NCBI RefSeq assembly: GCF_030908465.1
Contig: NZ_CP133078.1
Span: 1,860,001-1,924,000 of the forward strand
Length of the DNA stretch: 64,000 nucleotides
Direction of reading: 5' to 3'
Origin: Anaerotignum sp. MB30-C6
Lineage (GTDB): Bacteria; Bacillota; Clostridia; Lachnospirales; Anaerotignaceae
Each line of letters starts with the position of its first letter. The stretch's first letter is position 1. Position numbers and translations under genes: made by a program. Positions 25,850 to 35,428 of the stretch are shown one piece after another. Below the pieces are notes generated by a model. That model was not told the origin of the DNA, ran no database searches, and saw only the letters and a list, made by a program, of their open reading frames with translations.

Positions 25850-25877
25850 AAAAGAGTAGTCAAGATGCTACTCTTTT
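25850..25877. terminator. intrinsic terminator, probably bidirectional
   Basis: AAAAGAGTAG and CTACTCTTTT form a 10-bp stem with an 8-base loop, with A-runs to the left and T-runs to the right, between convergent genes. Confidence 0.8.
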
Positions 25878-26035
25878 CCTTTTTATTCGTAAGTGACTTT
25901 ATTTAGGTAGACTTCCTTGAAATTGCAGCCTTCTATGTTTACTTTCAAGTTCCTAATCCCTTTTTATCAAAAATGAATTAATCCTCCATGGTAAGCTCTT
26001 TGCTTAACCTATTATTTAACGTTTTCGAGTATTTT

Positions 26036-27082
26036 TTATTTTATTTCTATTGAAGTAATACGGCTTAACATAACAAGCTTTCGCAGTATTGGATGATACA
26101 TAAAGGGGCACTTGATTATCTTTTTTAATATCTTAAAGCGGAGCCAAAAAGTTTTTAGGAAATACTTTTTTTCCTTATTTTCATTTTTGTGAGCAAAAAC
26201 CTCGGCTAATGCGGTTGCGCTATCAATGGCAAAGCTGATACCTTCAAGGGAACTAGGGCTAATGAAACCTACAGCCTCTCCGATCAAAAAAGCTCCTTCT
26301 TTACCTGTACATATGTCAAAATAAGATTTAGGACGTAAAACCATGCATGCTTCTGTTTTAAGGGGATCTCCAAAAGTAAAACCGTATTTTTTCAACCGTT
26401 CTTTTTGTTTTTCAAATGCCTTTTGACAACCTTGGGGTGGGAAGGCACCTCCAAATATAAAAACATCATCTTTCGAGATAGACCAAGAACAACAATCACT
26501 GGTTTTTCTATCAAAAATGCAGGAGTAAAAGGGAGTTTGATGCTGTTCATGAAACCATTGCTGTATGGCAATATAGCTGGGTATTGTCTTATTGGGGTAC
26601 AAAGTCTTTCGAACTAGGGAGTTAGCCCCGTCTGCGCCAACAATATATCGAGCCTTAAAAACTTGGCCGTCAAAAAGTTTTACGGTATACCCCTCTTCAT
26701 TTTTAACAAGACTACGCACACTTCCATTTATTGTTTTCACATTCTCTTGAGCCAAGCTTAAAAGCCACATATCAAACTTGTGACGATTTAAATTGATATA
26801 TGTTCTTTGATAATGACGTATCAAGCCAGTCTCAACATCTATGGTTTTTACAGAAAAAATTTGTGGGTCCACCAATACAGCCTTTGGCATTGTGATATCC
26901 AATTGTGCCAATGAGCGCTGTGCATCTTCGGAAAAGAGTCCACCACAAGGCTTTTGAAATCCCCCTTCACTTTGCTTTTTATCGATTAAAATAACATGAT
27001 ACTTTTTAGGCAAAAGTCTGGCAAAGGTTGCCCCAGCCGGTCCACCTCCAATGATCAATATATCGCAAGATTCGTCCGTCAT
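26036..27082 (-). CDS. FAD-dependent oxidoreductase (geranylgeranyl-reductase / FixC-like family)
   Basis: A flavoprotein of about 348 residues. The dinucleotide motif IIGGGPAGATFARLLP is at residues 10-25 when the ATG at 27082 is used; this start has AAAGGAG eight bases upstream and is preferred over 27133. A second FAD motif, YIVGADGANSLVRK, lies mid-protein and the third, GEAVGFISPSSLEGI, near the C-terminus. These three are typical of the geranylgeranyl reductase and aromatic hydroxylase superfamily. Substrate unknown; no lipid-biosynthesis gene is adjacent. Confidence 0.8.
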   Translation of the reverse strand: MTDESCDILIIGGGPAGATFARLLPKKYHVILIDKKQSEGGFQKPCGGLFSEDAQRSLAQLDITMPKAVLVDPQIFSVKTIDVETGLIRHYQRTYINLNRHKFDMWLLSLAQENVKTINGSVRSLVKNEEGYTVKLFDGQVFKARYIVGADGANSLVRKTLYPNKTIPSYIAIQQWFHEQHQTPFYSCIFDRKTSDCCSWSISKDDVFIFGGAFPPQGCQKAFEKQKERLKKYGFTFGDPLKTEACMVLRPKSYFDICTGKEGAFLIGEAVGFISPSSLEGISFAIDSATALAEVFAHKNENKEKKYFLKTFWLRFKILKKIIKCPFMYHPILRKLVMLSRITSIEIK

Positions 27083-27393
27083 ATTATAATGCTCCTTTAC
27101 AGTTACTACAGATAAAACAAAATGTTTCTCCAAAAGTCAGTTAAGATATAGTTCATACTACCACTTGTAACAATATACGTAAACGTTCATGGGGAATTTG
27201 TAAAACTTTTGTAAAGCAATTGTATACCCTTGTTCGTTTGTCTTACAAACAAGCACAAAGCGACAACTAACCCTCGCCACCAGCACAATTTGCTACCTCT
27301 TAGATAATTTTAAATAAGGGCATTAAAAACCGTCAAATTTTTAAAAAAAATAGACCTTGGGGATGTTTTAACACCAAGGTCTTAATTTACATT

Positions 27394-28449
27394 CTAGCTA
27401 TTTAATTCTTCAAATATTTCTTTTACCGTTGTCATTTTATCCACACGCCATACATTCTCACCGCAGAAAAGCAGAGAATCTTCTTTTTCACCTACGGCAG
27501 CTTCAATGAGGGCACGGGTAATGCAGTAATGGGTTGTCGCCGGATCACAGTTCTCTATACAGCCAAAACATTTTTCCACTGGTCGACGGCTTGTTTGTCT
27601 TTCCTTAGCAAAGCTGTTACGGATGGCCCTACCCGGTAAGCCCACTGGGCTTTTCACAATCATAACATCTTCTTTTTTTGCTTCTATATAGGCTTGTTTG
27701 TAGGCATCAGCTGCATCGCACTCTTGGGTGGCTACGAATCGGGTTGCCATTTGAACGCCACTGCAACCAAGACTTACATAATGGTCAATATCAGCCCGAT
27801 CATAAACTCCCCCAGCAAAAAACACAGGAATGTGGCCATACTTTTCTTCAAAGGTATTTACGTATTCAACTATTTTTACGACCTCTTGATCAAATTCTTC
27901 ATTGGTCAAGTTTTCTGCCTCCTCTGGTGTAAAGCCTAAATGACCACCGGCTTTTGGCCCTTCAATAACCAGAAAGTCAGACACCCTACCAAATTTCTTG
28001 TCCCATCTTTTGAATATCAATTGGGTTGCTCTTAAAGAAGACACAATGGGCGCAAATTTGACTTTTGTATCCTTAAGCAGTTCCGGTAGTTCCAATGGCA
28101 GACCTGCACCAGAGATAATGGCATCAGCACCGTTTTCTACACAACATTGTACATACTGTCCATAATTTTTGCACGCACGCATGATGTTTACGCCAATTAA
28201 GCCGCCGTTGCTTATTTCTTTGGCCTTCCTTATATTCTCAGCCAATGCCTCAAGATTTGCTTTCAAAGGCTCTTTGGCAAAGTTCTCTTTTAAAAATCCA
28301 GGTTGTGCCGCAGATATAACACCCATTCCACCTTGGGCAGCAACTGCCCCAGCTAAACGCCAAAGGCTTATACCTATACCCATTCCACCTTGTATAATCG
28401 GCACATTCATTGCTAAATCACCGATTCGTACCCCTTTGAGTTTATTCAT
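27394..28449 (-). CDS. NAD(P)H-dependent flavin oxidoreductase, nitronate-monooxygenase family
   Basis: A 351-residue TIM-barrel flavoprotein. Family blocks are PIIQGGMGIGIS at the N-terminus (FMN site), GVNIMRA, VIEGPKAGGHLGF, and GGVYDRADIDHYVSLGCSGVQMATRF. The C-terminal third has clustered cysteines (KCFGCIENCDP), as in the clostridial long form. The ATG at 28449 is used because GAGGTG precedes it. Anaerobes lack O2-dependent nitronate chemistry, so the true role may be an enoyl-reductase-like or detoxifying reaction. A Fur-box-like sequence lies just upstream (28466-28480). Confidence 0.82.
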   Translation of the reverse strand: MNKLKGVRIGDLAMNVPIIQGGMGIGISLWRLAGAVAAQGGMGVISAAQPGFLKENFAKEPLKANLEALAENIRKAKEISNGGLIGVNIMRACKNYGQYVQCCVENGADAIISGAGLPLELPELLKDTKVKFAPIVSSLRATQLIFKRWDKKFGRVSDFLVIEGPKAGGHLGFTPEEAENLTNEEFDQEVVKIVEYVNTFEEKYGHIPVFFAGGVYDRADIDHYVSLGCSGVQMATRFVATQECDAADAYKQAYIEAKKEDVMIVKSPVGLPGRAIRNSFAKERQTSRRPVEKCFGCIENCDPATTHYCITRALIEAAVGEKEDSLLFCGENVWRVDKMTTVKEIFEELNS

Positions 28450-28465
28450 TATACACCTCATCTTG

Positions 28466-28480
28466 TAATCATTATCATTA
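28466..28480. promoter_or_regulatory. Fur-box-like inverted repeat
   Basis: TAATCATTATCATTA is a 7-1-7 inverted repeat with one mismatched position, resembling the perfect Fur box in front of fur at 56490-56504. It lies directly upstream of the flavoprotein gene. Iron control of that gene is only a suggestion. Confidence 0.35.
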
Positions 28481-28707
28481 CTTAGTCTCTAAATATAATA
28501 ATATATACCATATCATCTGTCAATAAAAACTACATCAACTTGTTTGCCACTCTATAGCCACTGAGAAGTTTTTGTAAATTGACAAATGTAAACTCCTCGT
28601 TCAAACCCAATCTATTGTTTTATTAATAGGATTATCTGTATCAATATAAATCTCTTTCTCTTGTAAATAAAAGCTAAGATAGGCTTCACCTGTCCTGACA
28701 GTAATAA

Positions 28708-28759
28708 AAATAGCCTAGGTATCATTCGCCTGGTTTTCACCAATGATACTTAGACTATT
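28708..28759 (-). terminator. terminator of the tRNA sulfur-modification operon
   Basis: A long imperfect stem in which AATAG-CTA-GTATCATT pairs with AATGATAC-TAG-CTATT, with single mismatches between segments. On the minus strand it is followed by TTTTTATT. It lies about 95 bases after the TtcA-like gene. Confidence 0.7.
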
Positions 28760-28852
28760 TGGAAAAATACTTCCCCCTAGGCAGAATAGGGAGCAACCTT
28801 TTACGAACTTTTTGATACGCCTATTATTGAATGTTTTTACTAGGGATTGCTT

Positions 28853-29701
28853 TCAATCTTTTCTATAGCTATCTAAAAATGAGTATCGAATACCTTTTTC
28901 TTTATATCCAACCATTGTATCCAGTGAAACGGCGTGAATACTATTGAAAATACTTTTTTCAATATTGGGATTATCTCTTTTTAGTCTGCGAAGAAGCGTT
29001 TTAATTTCCTCACGCTTGGAGCCACCACTACCATTATCACACATAGTGCAATTTTCTGTAAATCGGCAGGCACATTGAATAAATTCCAAATCGTTATAGC
29101 GCTTCCAGCTCAAAATACTTTCCTCGCCAATACAATACATAGGACGAATCAATTCCATACCCTCAAAATTTTTGCTGTGCAATTTTGGTAGCATTCCCTG
29201 TATTTGAGAGGCATAAAACATCCCCATAACCGTGGTTTCAATTACATCATTAAAATGATGTCCCAGAGCAATTTTGTTACAACCCAGTGATTGTGCCTTA
29301 TGATAAAGATGGCCACGGCGCATACGGGCACATAGATAGCACGGGGAGTCCTCGGTATGATTGGCAACTTCAAAAATGTTAGTTTCAAAAACCGTAATGG
29401 GTATATGAAGCAAAGCGGCATTGCTTTCAATTTTTTGTCTGTTTATTTCGTTATATCCCGGATCCATCACCAAAAAAACCAATTCAAAAGGAACCTCACT
29501 ATGACGCTGTAATTCTTGCAAAAGCTTTGCCATCAGCATGGAATCCTTTCCGCCAGAAATGCATACGGCAATTTTGTCGTTGGCTTGTATTAATTCATAC
29601 TGCTTCACTGCTTTTATGAAGGGATTCCAAATTTCCTTGCGATATTTTTTAACAATACTGCGTTCGATCATTTGATTTGGTGTTAATTCTCGTCTCATCA
29701 T
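28853..29701 (-). CDS. TtcA-like ATP-dependent tRNA thiolase (PP-loop)
   Basis: A 282-residue PP-loop ATPase resembling tRNA-cytidine(32) 2-thiotransferase. The PP-loop ISGGKDSMLMAKLL starts near residue 49, the central CxxC is SPCYLCARMRRG, the GHHFNDVIET block follows, and C-terminal cysteines (CACRFTENCTMC) could complete an iron-sulfur site. It overlaps the cysteine desulfurase gene by four bases, so a sulfur donor is made alongside it. Whether its target is C32 of tRNA or another base cannot be told from sequence. Confidence 0.82.
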   Translation of the reverse strand: MMRRELTPNQMIERSIVKKYRKEIWNPFIKAVKQYELIQANDKIAVCISGGKDSMLMAKLLQELQRHSEVPFELVFLVMDPGYNEINRQKIESNAALLHIPITVFETNIFEVANHTEDSPCYLCARMRRGHLYHKAQSLGCNKIALGHHFNDVIETTVMGMFYASQIQGMLPKLHSKNFEGMELIRPMYCIGEESILSWKRYNDLEFIQCACRFTENCTMCDNGSGGSKREEIKTLLRRLKRDNPNIEKSIFNSIHAVSLDTMVGYKEKGIRYSFLDSYRKD

Positions 29702-30834
29702 TCGTTCCCCCTTTTTGCAGAAAGCTTATGGTAGCAGAGGTCAAATACCCTTAACAATTCTTGTATTTCATCCTCTGTGGTTAAATGACTTAAGCTAATC
29801 CGCCATGAAGATAATGCATTTTTCCGATCCTGACTTATGGCAAAAACAGGGCGAGAGGGTTGTCCATCAGCAGAACACGCTGATTTCACCGATACACAAA
29901 TTTCGTATTCATCCAAAGCCCTCTGAAAAACAGTTCCTTTCACACCATACACACTTAAATTCAAGATGTGGGGGACAGCATTCTCTGGACTATTTATCCG
30001 AACATTGGGGTAGGTTTCTAAGGCTTTTCGTAGCTTCCTGTTAAAGTTTTTCACCACTTCATAATGTTTACTTTGTTCCTTCAATGAAATTTCCAGAGCA
30101 GCTTCTGTTGCAGCGGCAAGGGCCAATGTAGGCGTACCACTGCGATAAATCGTTGTACTAGCTCCGCCATGAATCAAAGGCTCAATGATTAAATTCTTTC
30201 GTTTTAATAATATCCCACATCCATTCAACCCATAAAACTTATGCCCTGTAAAGCTCATGGTATCAACCCCTTGAAAGGAAACCCGAGTTTTTCCTATGGA
30301 TTGGGTAGCATCCACATGAAGACGACAATTAGGGTGAGTCTTTAAAATCTCTATAATCTGAGAAATGGGCTGTATACATCCTAATTCGCTGTCCACGCCG
30401 CAAATTGCAACCAAAATGGTGTCTTCTCGTAGTAGTTCCTCCAGTTCCTTTAGATTTACAGTACCGTCCCTTTCCAGCCTAAGCAAATCAATTTCATACC
30501 CCTGTTCCTGCAGGGCAGTCAAGCAACCGCTGACAGAGGAATGCTCCAAAGGCGTAGAAATAATATGCCGACCAATATGTCGAGCAGAACGGGCAATCCC
30601 TTTGATTGCTAAATTATTTGCTTCACTGGCTCCTGATGTATAAATAATTTCTGCGGGGTTGACCTTTAATAATTGTGCAATCCCCTCTGTCACCTTTGCC
30701 ATTTCCCATTGAGCTCTTTTTCCTGCCTCATGGGTAGAGTTTGGGTTTCCTATAAATTCCCTTTCAACCTGTATAAAACGCTCCAGTACCTTTGGCGCAA
30801 CAGGGGTATTTGCAGAATAATCTAAATAAATCAT
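29698..30834 (-). CDS. cysteine desulfurase (NifS/IscS family)
   Basis: A 378-residue PLP enzyme that takes sulfur from cysteine as a persulfide. The PLP lysine is K199 (SFTGHKFYG), the substrate-side histidine lies in STPLEHSSV, and the persulfide cysteine is C320 (SVKSACSADG). It overlaps both neighbours by four bases, between the TcdA-like and TtcA-like genes, and MnmA is encoded just upstream. This implies it feeds tRNA thiolation rather than general Fe-S assembly; no scaffold gene is adjacent. Confidence 0.92.
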   Translation of the reverse strand: MIYLDYSANTPVAPKVLERFIQVEREFIGNPNSTHEAGKRAQWEMAKVTEGIAQLLKVNPAEIIYTSGASEANNLAIKGIARSARHIGRHIISTPLEHSSVSGCLTALQEQGYEIDLLRLERDGTVNLKELEELLREDTILVAICGVDSELGCIQPISQIIEILKTHPNCRLHVDATQSIGKTRVSFQGVDTMSFTGHKFYGLNGCGILLKRKNLIIEPLIHGGASTTIYRSGTPTLALAAATEAALEISLKEQSKHYEVVKNFNRKLRKALETYPNVRINSPENAVPHILNLSVYGVKGTVFQRALDEYEICVSVKSACSADGQPSRPVFAISQDRKNALSSWRISLSHLTTEDEIQELLRVFDLCYHKLSAKRGNE

Positions 30835-31598
30835 AAGCTTCCTCCAAACCTTGAAATGTCCTTTATCACTTCCCCCGCAAGGATTAGGCCTGCCACGGCG
30901 GGAACAAAGGCATTACTCCCGGGAACTTGCCTGCGTTGAGTACATTTTCTTGTGGTTCCCGAGGGACAAATGCAATGACTGTGGCAGCTAATTCCACTAT
31001 GTTCTACCGGGGTAATTGGCAATTCCTTGGAATATACAACTTTCAGCTTTTTGACCCTTCGTTTTTTCAACTCGTGACGCATCACCCGTGCCAAGGGACA
31101 TACGGAAGTTTTGTAGATATCCGCTACCTGAAAAGCAGAAGCGTCCATTTTGTTGCCCGCCCCCATACAGCTAATAATCGGTACACCTGCTTGATTTGCT
31201 TGCATCACTAGCTCAATCTTTCCGCTTACCGTATCAATGGCATCTACTACATAATCGTACTTGGAAAAGTCGAATGCATCCGCAGTTTGGGAACTAAAAA
31301 AAGTTTTATAAATATGGATTACGGCATGGGGATTGATATCCAAAATCCTCTCTTTTGCCAATGTAACCTTATCATGTCCCACCGTACTCCTTGTTGCGAT
31401 GATCTGTCGATTCAGGTTCGTTAGGCACACCTGATCATCGTCCACCAAATCGAAGGTGCCCACACCACTACGTGCTAGGGCTTCAACGGTATACCCGCCA
31501 ACACCACCAATACCGAACACTGCTACCCGTGCTTGGCTCAATCGGTTCATTCCGTCCTCTCCAATGAGTAACTCCGTTCTTGAAAATTGATTCAGCAT
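30831..31598 (-). CDS. tcdA: TcdA-like tRNA threonylcarbamoyladenosine dehydratase (ThiF/E1 family)
   Basis: A 255-residue E1-like adenylating enzyme. The ATP-binding motif VFGIGGVGGYTVEALARSG is near residues 28-46, then LVDDDQVCLTNLNRQI, the DAIDTV block, and the late region SKELP with cysteines (CHSHCICPSGTTRKC). In E. coli TcdA converts t6A37 of tRNA to its cyclic form with electrons or sulfur relay from CsdA/CsdE. The adjacent cysteine desulfurase fits that partnership. Confidence 0.88.
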   Translation of the reverse strand: MLNQFSRTELLIGEDGMNRLSQARVAVFGIGGVGGYTVEALARSGVGTFDLVDDDQVCLTNLNRQIIATRSTVGHDKVTLAKERILDINPHAVIHIYKTFFSSQTADAFDFSKYDYVVDAIDTVSGKIELVMQANQAGVPIISCMGAGNKMDASAFQVADIYKTSVCPLARVMRHELKKRRVKKLKVVYSKELPITPVEHSGISCHSHCICPSGTTRKCTQRRQVPGSNAFVPAVAGLILAGEVIKDISRFGGSL

Positions 31599-31653
31599 TT
31601 CTGTATTACTCCCTTATCTTTTTTATAATAGCAGTTTTAATAAACTTCTTATT

Positions 31654-32778
31654 TTAGGAAAGAACTTCTAAAATCGTTCCTCCTCCAACAACCACGTCCT
31701 CATCATATAGAACCAGCGCCTGCCCTGGCGTTATGGCTCGCTGGGGAGTATCAAATTCCACACGAACCTGCCCCTTTCCTAATGGTGATACCGTTGCCCA
31801 TTGCTCTTGTTGGCGATAACGGGTTTTCCCTCGAAATCTCATAGGCTTGTCTAATTCTTCAAAGGCTATCCAGTTCATATCTTCCGCAATGAAGGCCTTG
31901 CTATAGAGAGCCGACTCTGGCCCTACCGTAACTGTATTTTCTTCCATAGACTTTCCACACACATAAACTGGCTCACCCATAGCCAATCCCAAACCTTTTC
32001 GCTGGCCCAGCGTATAGCGCACCGCCCCCATATGCTGCCCCACAATATTGCCCATCTGATCCAAAAAATCTCCGGGTGGGTAATGCTTGCCTGTATATTC
32101 CTCCATAAATTTGGTATAATCGCCTTGGGGAACAAAGCAAATATCCTGACTGTCATGCTTTCTTGCATTGACAAAGTCCAACTCATCTGCCAATTCCCTG
32201 ACCTCTTGTTTTCGTAAGCTTCCCAACGGAAACATGGTATGGGCAAGCTGATTTTGGGTCATTGTATAAAGGGCGTAGCTTTGATCCTTGGTATCATCCA
32301 AGGCTTTTTTTAGCAAATAACGGCCAGAAGTCCGGTCTTGCTCAATTCTGGCATAGTGCCCCGTCACAACATAATATAAGTTTTTCTCATGAGCAAACTG
32401 CAAAAGTTTATCAAACTTCATATAACGGTTGCAGTCAATACAAGGGTTCGGGGTTCCCCCACTTTCATAAATACGAATAAATTTCTCCATGATTTTTTCC
32501 CGAAAATCCATGGTAAAATCCAAGACCTCATACGGCATATCCAACTGAAATGCCACCTCACTGGCATCATCAATGTCTCGCTGGGAACAACAACTACGAA
32601 AATTACAGCGGCCGATGTCCTCATTACGGTATAGACGCATGGTTGTCCCCTCACAATAGTATCCATTTTTCTTCATAAAGTATGCGGCAACGGAACTGTC
32701 CACACCGCCGCTCATGGCAATCAAAGCGCCTTTCTTTTCTATCATTTTCATCATCCCCACAATTCTCTTCATCGTCAA
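31654..32778 (-). CDS. mnmA: tRNA-specific 2-thiouridylase MnmA
   Basis: A 374-residue enzyme adding sulfur to U34 of Glu, Gln and Lys tRNAs. The PP-loop SGGVDSS is at residues 23-29; the catalytic cysteines are C113 (NPCIDCNRY) and C214 (SQDICFVP). The insert DIGRCNFRSCC near residue 54 is usual in clostridial members. The true start may be the Met at residue 9-12. It is followed 55 bases later by tcdA, a cysteine desulfurase and a TtcA-like gene, so one transcript may carry the whole sulfur-to-tRNA route. Confidence 0.92.
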   Translation of the reverse strand: MTMKRIVGMMKMIEKKGALIAMSGGVDSSVAAYFMKKNGYYCEGTTMRLYRNEDIGRCNFRSCCSQRDIDDASEVAFQLDMPYEVLDFTMDFREKIMEKFIRIYESGGTPNPCIDCNRYMKFDKLLQFAHEKNLYYVVTGHYARIEQDRTSGRYLLKKALDDTKDQSYALYTMTQNQLAHTMFPLGSLRKQEVRELADELDFVNARKHDSQDICFVPQGDYTKFMEEYTGKHYPPGDFLDQMGNIVGQHMGAVRYTLGQRKGLGLAMGEPVYVCGKSMEENTVTVGPESALYSKAFIAEDMNWIAFEELDKPMRFRGKTRYRQQEQWATVSPLGKGQVRVEFDTPQRAITPGQALVLYDEDVVVGGGTILEVLS

Positions 32779-32865
32779 TACTTTCGTAGTTTATCTTCTC
32801 CAATTGAGATATTTTCATGTCCCCCAAAAACATGGTTTCCCAAACATATTTAAGAACGCAAACAT

Positions 32866-32901
32866 GGTCAATTGCTATCAAAATAATTGCAGCAATTGAC
32901 C
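32866..32901. terminator. 10-bp inverted repeat, probable terminator
   Basis: GGTCAATTGC (32866-32875) and GCAATTGACC (32892-32901) form a perfect 10-bp stem with a 16-base loop. CTATTTTTG follows on the plus strand. It lies about 50 bases after the stop codon of the PLP enzyme gene and upstream of mnmA; it could be a terminator or a binding site. Confidence 0.5.
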
Positions 32902-32950
32902 CTATTTTTGCTATGAAAAGAGCATATTTAATTTAAACTTAAAATAAGTT

Positions 32951-34147
32951 TTATTCATATAACCCGCATTTTTCCAAGGCCTGCTTCAAATCCTCAATAA
33001 TATCTTCTTTATCTTCAAGTCCCACAGAAAAACGGAAAAACCCATTGGAAAATCTTTTTGGATACAAGTATTGACGCTCATCCTTTTCACCCAAAAAAAC
33101 AATCAAGCTTTCGTCGTGTCCCAATGAAACTGCAGAGGTAATTACCTGTAAGTTGCTTACAAATCGATTATGGGTGTTGTGGTCTGCTTTTAATCCAAAA
33201 GAGAGTACCCCACCAAACCCAGGGGACATTTGCCTCACCGCCACTTCATGGCCAGGGTCATTCTCCAAGCCTGGGTATGCAACAAAACTGACGCCAGGCT
33301 GTGCTTCCAGCCATTTGGCAACCTCCAGAGCATTTTCATTATGCTGACGCATACGAAGGGGCAAAGTTACCGACCCACGCATAATAAGCCATGCATTAAA
33401 GGGGCTAATGGTTCCCCCTAAATTGATTTGAGATTGGCTACGAATGCTATCCAAATGCTCCGTTTTCCCAACAATCGCCCCACCCATGGAATCCCCATGG
33501 CCATTGATATATTTCGTTAGGCTTTCTATGACAAAATCTGCACCCAACTCAATGGGGCGTTGATTAAAAGGAGAAGCGAAGGTATTATCCACAGACAACA
33601 ATGCGCCATTTTCATGGGCGATTGTTGCAATGGCAGAAATATCTGAAATGGTTAAGGTTGGATTACCGGGTGTCTCTATATGAATCAGCTTAGTGTTCGG
33701 TCGAATGGCCGCCAGAACATTTGCAGGATCAGAGGTATCCACCAAGGTACTTTCAACGCCAAACTTGTTTTTAAATAGCTCATTTAACAACCGATAGGCC
33801 GCAATATAAGTTACATTGGAAAAAATAACATGATCCCCTGCATTTAGAAGGGCAAAAAACAAACCTGACAGAGCGGCAACGCCGGAAGCCAAAACAACAC
33901 AATCCTCTCCGCCCTCTAAAGAAGCAATACGCTCCTGTAAATACTTCTGGTTTGTTCCACCGTTACGTGTATAGAGATTTCCCTCGGCACTGGACCAATT
34001 AACATCCGTTGGGTCGTAAGGGAGGGCATAGCTGTTTGCCATTGTAATAGGCCTTTTTACTGCGCCACTATCCTGATCTATATCATTTCCTACATGAATC
34101 GCCCTTGTGGCAAATCCAAAGGTTTTTTTCCTACCGTGCTTGTGCAT
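32951..34147 (-). CDS. trans-sulfuration family PLP enzyme (cystathionine gamma-synthase / methionine gamma-lyase type)
   Basis: A 398-residue PLP enzyme of the Cys/Met metabolism family. The PLP lysine lies in SLTKYINGHGD, the tyrosine/arginine pair in NLYTRNGGTNQ, and other blocks are VVLASGVAALS, HIETPGNPTL and VDNTFASPF. The ATG at 34147 is chosen because GGGAGG is placed correctly before it; an upstream ATG (34207) has no ribosome site. It lies downstream of cysK in the same direction. Whether it makes or breaks the C-S bond (synthase, gamma-lyase or sulfhydrylase) cannot be decided by eye. Confidence 0.83.
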   Translation of the reverse strand: MHKHGRKKTFGFATRAIHVGNDIDQDSGAVKRPITMANSYALPYDPTDVNWSSAEGNLYTRNGGTNQKYLQERIASLEGGEDCVVLASGVAALSGLFFALLNAGDHVIFSNVTYIAAYRLLNELFKNKFGVESTLVDTSDPANVLAAIRPNTKLIHIETPGNPTLTISDISAIATIAHENGALLSVDNTFASPFNQRPIELGADFVIESLTKYINGHGDSMGGAIVGKTEHLDSIRSQSQINLGGTISPFNAWLIMRGSVTLPLRMRQHNENALEVAKWLEAQPGVSFVAYPGLENDPGHEVAVRQMSPGFGGVLSFGLKADHNTHNRFVSNLQVITSAVSLGHDESLIVFLGEKDERQYLYPKRFSNGFFRFSVGLEDKEDIIEDLKQALEKCGLYE

Positions 34148-34259
34148 CTCAAACCTCCCATCCATCCATTTCCATACTATGTTTATTGGTAATATTAGCA
34201 CGTCCATTTGCCCTTGTCAATGGACAGAGAACTTCTGAAATTATTGACTTATATTAAAA

Positions 34260-35192
34260 TCAATCCATAAACATGGGCGTGGTAAGATAACGTTCACCCG
34301 TATCAGGGAATAAAACAACTATTGTTTTTCCTTTGTTTTCAGGATTCTTCGCCAGCTGAATGGCTGCCCACAAAGCAGCACCGGAGGAAATACCAACCAA
34401 AACACCCTCAGCACGGCCGATTTGCTTTCCTGTTGCAAAGGCATCTTCATTTTCAACTGCAATGATTTCATCATAAATTTCTGTGTTCAAAACATCAGGA
34501 ACGAAGCCTGCACCAATGCCCTGAATTTTGTGAGCGCCAGGAGTACCCTTACTTAATACGGGTGAAGCAGACGGCTCTACGGCAACAACTTTAATTGCAG
34601 GGTTATGCGCCTTCAAATAAGACCCAACACCGCTAACAGTTCCACCTGTGCCAACGCCTGCTACGAAAATGTCCACATTTCCATCTGTATCTTCCCAGAT
34701 TTCTGGCCCTGTTGTAGCCTGATGAACGGCAGGGTTTGCAGGGTTTACAAATTGTCCAGGAACAAAGCTATTTGGTATCTCCTGAGCAAGGTCTTCTGCT
34801 TTGGCAATGGCACCCTTCATGCCTTTTGCACCATCGGTTAAAACCAATTCTGCACCGTAGGCCTTCATCAACTGGCGTCGTTCCACGCTCATTGTTTCAG
34901 GCATAACAATGATAATTTTATACCCCTTTGCTGCCGCAATGGCTGCTAAACCAATCCCTGTATTTCCTGATGTCGGCTCAATAATTACGGAATCTGGCTT
35001 TAAAATCCCCTTCTCTTCCGCATCCTCAAGCATACTTTTTGCAATTCTATCCTTTACAGAACCAGCGGGATTAAAGTACTCCAATTTAGCAAGAATTTTT
35101 GCCTCAAGTCCATATTCTCTTTCTATATGTGTCAATTCTAATAACGGTGTTTTACCAACCAGTTGATCTGCCGAAGTGTAAATTTTACTCAT
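34260..35192 (-). CDS. cysK: cysteine synthase A (O-acetylserine sulfhydrylase)
   Basis: A 310-residue PLP enzyme making cysteine from O-acetylserine and sulfide. The PLP lysine is K47 (NPAGSVKDR), the substrate loop TSGNTGIG and the phosphate-binding VGTGGTVSG are both present. The ATG at 35192 with GGAGG upstream is preferred over 35207. Its promoter (35315-35343) carries the candidate Rrf2-type operator, and the likely regulator gene is divergent. It is one of three members of this family in the window. Confidence 0.93.
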   Translation of the reverse strand: MSKIYTSADQLVGKTPLLELTHIEREYGLEAKILAKLEYFNPAGSVKDRIAKSMLEDAEEKGILKPDSVIIEPTSGNTGIGLAAIAAAKGYKIIIVMPETMSVERRQLMKAYGAELVLTDGAKGMKGAIAKAEDLAQEIPNSFVPGQFVNPANPAVHQATTGPEIWEDTDGNVDIFVAGVGTGGTVSGVGSYLKAHNPAIKVVAVEPSASPVLSKGTPGAHKIQGIGAGFVPDVLNTEIYDEIIAVENEDAFATGKQIGRAEGVLVGISSGAALWAAIQLAKNPENKGKTIVVLFPDTGERYLTTPMFMD

Positions 35193-35283
35193 AATAAATT
35201 CCTCCATTCATAGTCAATCTATTTGTCAACATTTCATCATAAAAAATATCTTCCCAAATTCAACAAAATTAATTGATTTCGCC

Positions 35284-35316
35284 CACTACCTATATACTAA
35301 GTAGGTTTATAGGTAT
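35284..35316. promoter_or_regulatory. candidate CymR/IscR-like operator, site B
   Basis: On the minus strand the core reads ATACCTATAAACCTACTT and is followed five bases later by TATATAGG. It begins at the -10 box of the cysK promoter and runs over the expected transcription start, a repressing position. It matches sites A and C. Confidence 0.62.
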
Positions 35317-35343
35317 AATATGCTTTCTTTTCTTCTTTGTCAA
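35315..35343 (-). promoter_or_regulatory. sigma-A promoter of cysK
   Basis: Minus-strand TTGACA (35338-35343), 17-base spacer, TATTAT (35315-35320). Operator site B begins inside the -10 box. Confidence 0.75.
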
Positions 35344-35374
35344 TAGAAAATCGTGTTTTTCATAAAAAAATTAT

Positions 35375-35406
35375 TTGCCTTCCTATTAACCCCATTATAT
35401 AATAGG
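35375..35406 (+). promoter_or_regulatory. promoter of the Rrf2 regulator gene with a possible autoregulatory site
   Basis: TTGCCT (35375-35380), 17-base spacer, TATAAT (35398-35403). Half-sites CCTAT (35383 region) and ATAGG (35402-35406) flank and overlap the core promoter, the same half-sites as in operators A-C but further apart. Autoregulation is likely but unproven. Confidence 0.55.
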
Positions 35407-35428
35407 TTTAAGTTTGGAGGGATTTTTT

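Noticed and set aside
32651..32881. 76-codon minus-strand frame rich in charged residues at the mnmA 5' end
   Set aside because: It runs out of frame through the conserved start of mnmA and has no independent support.
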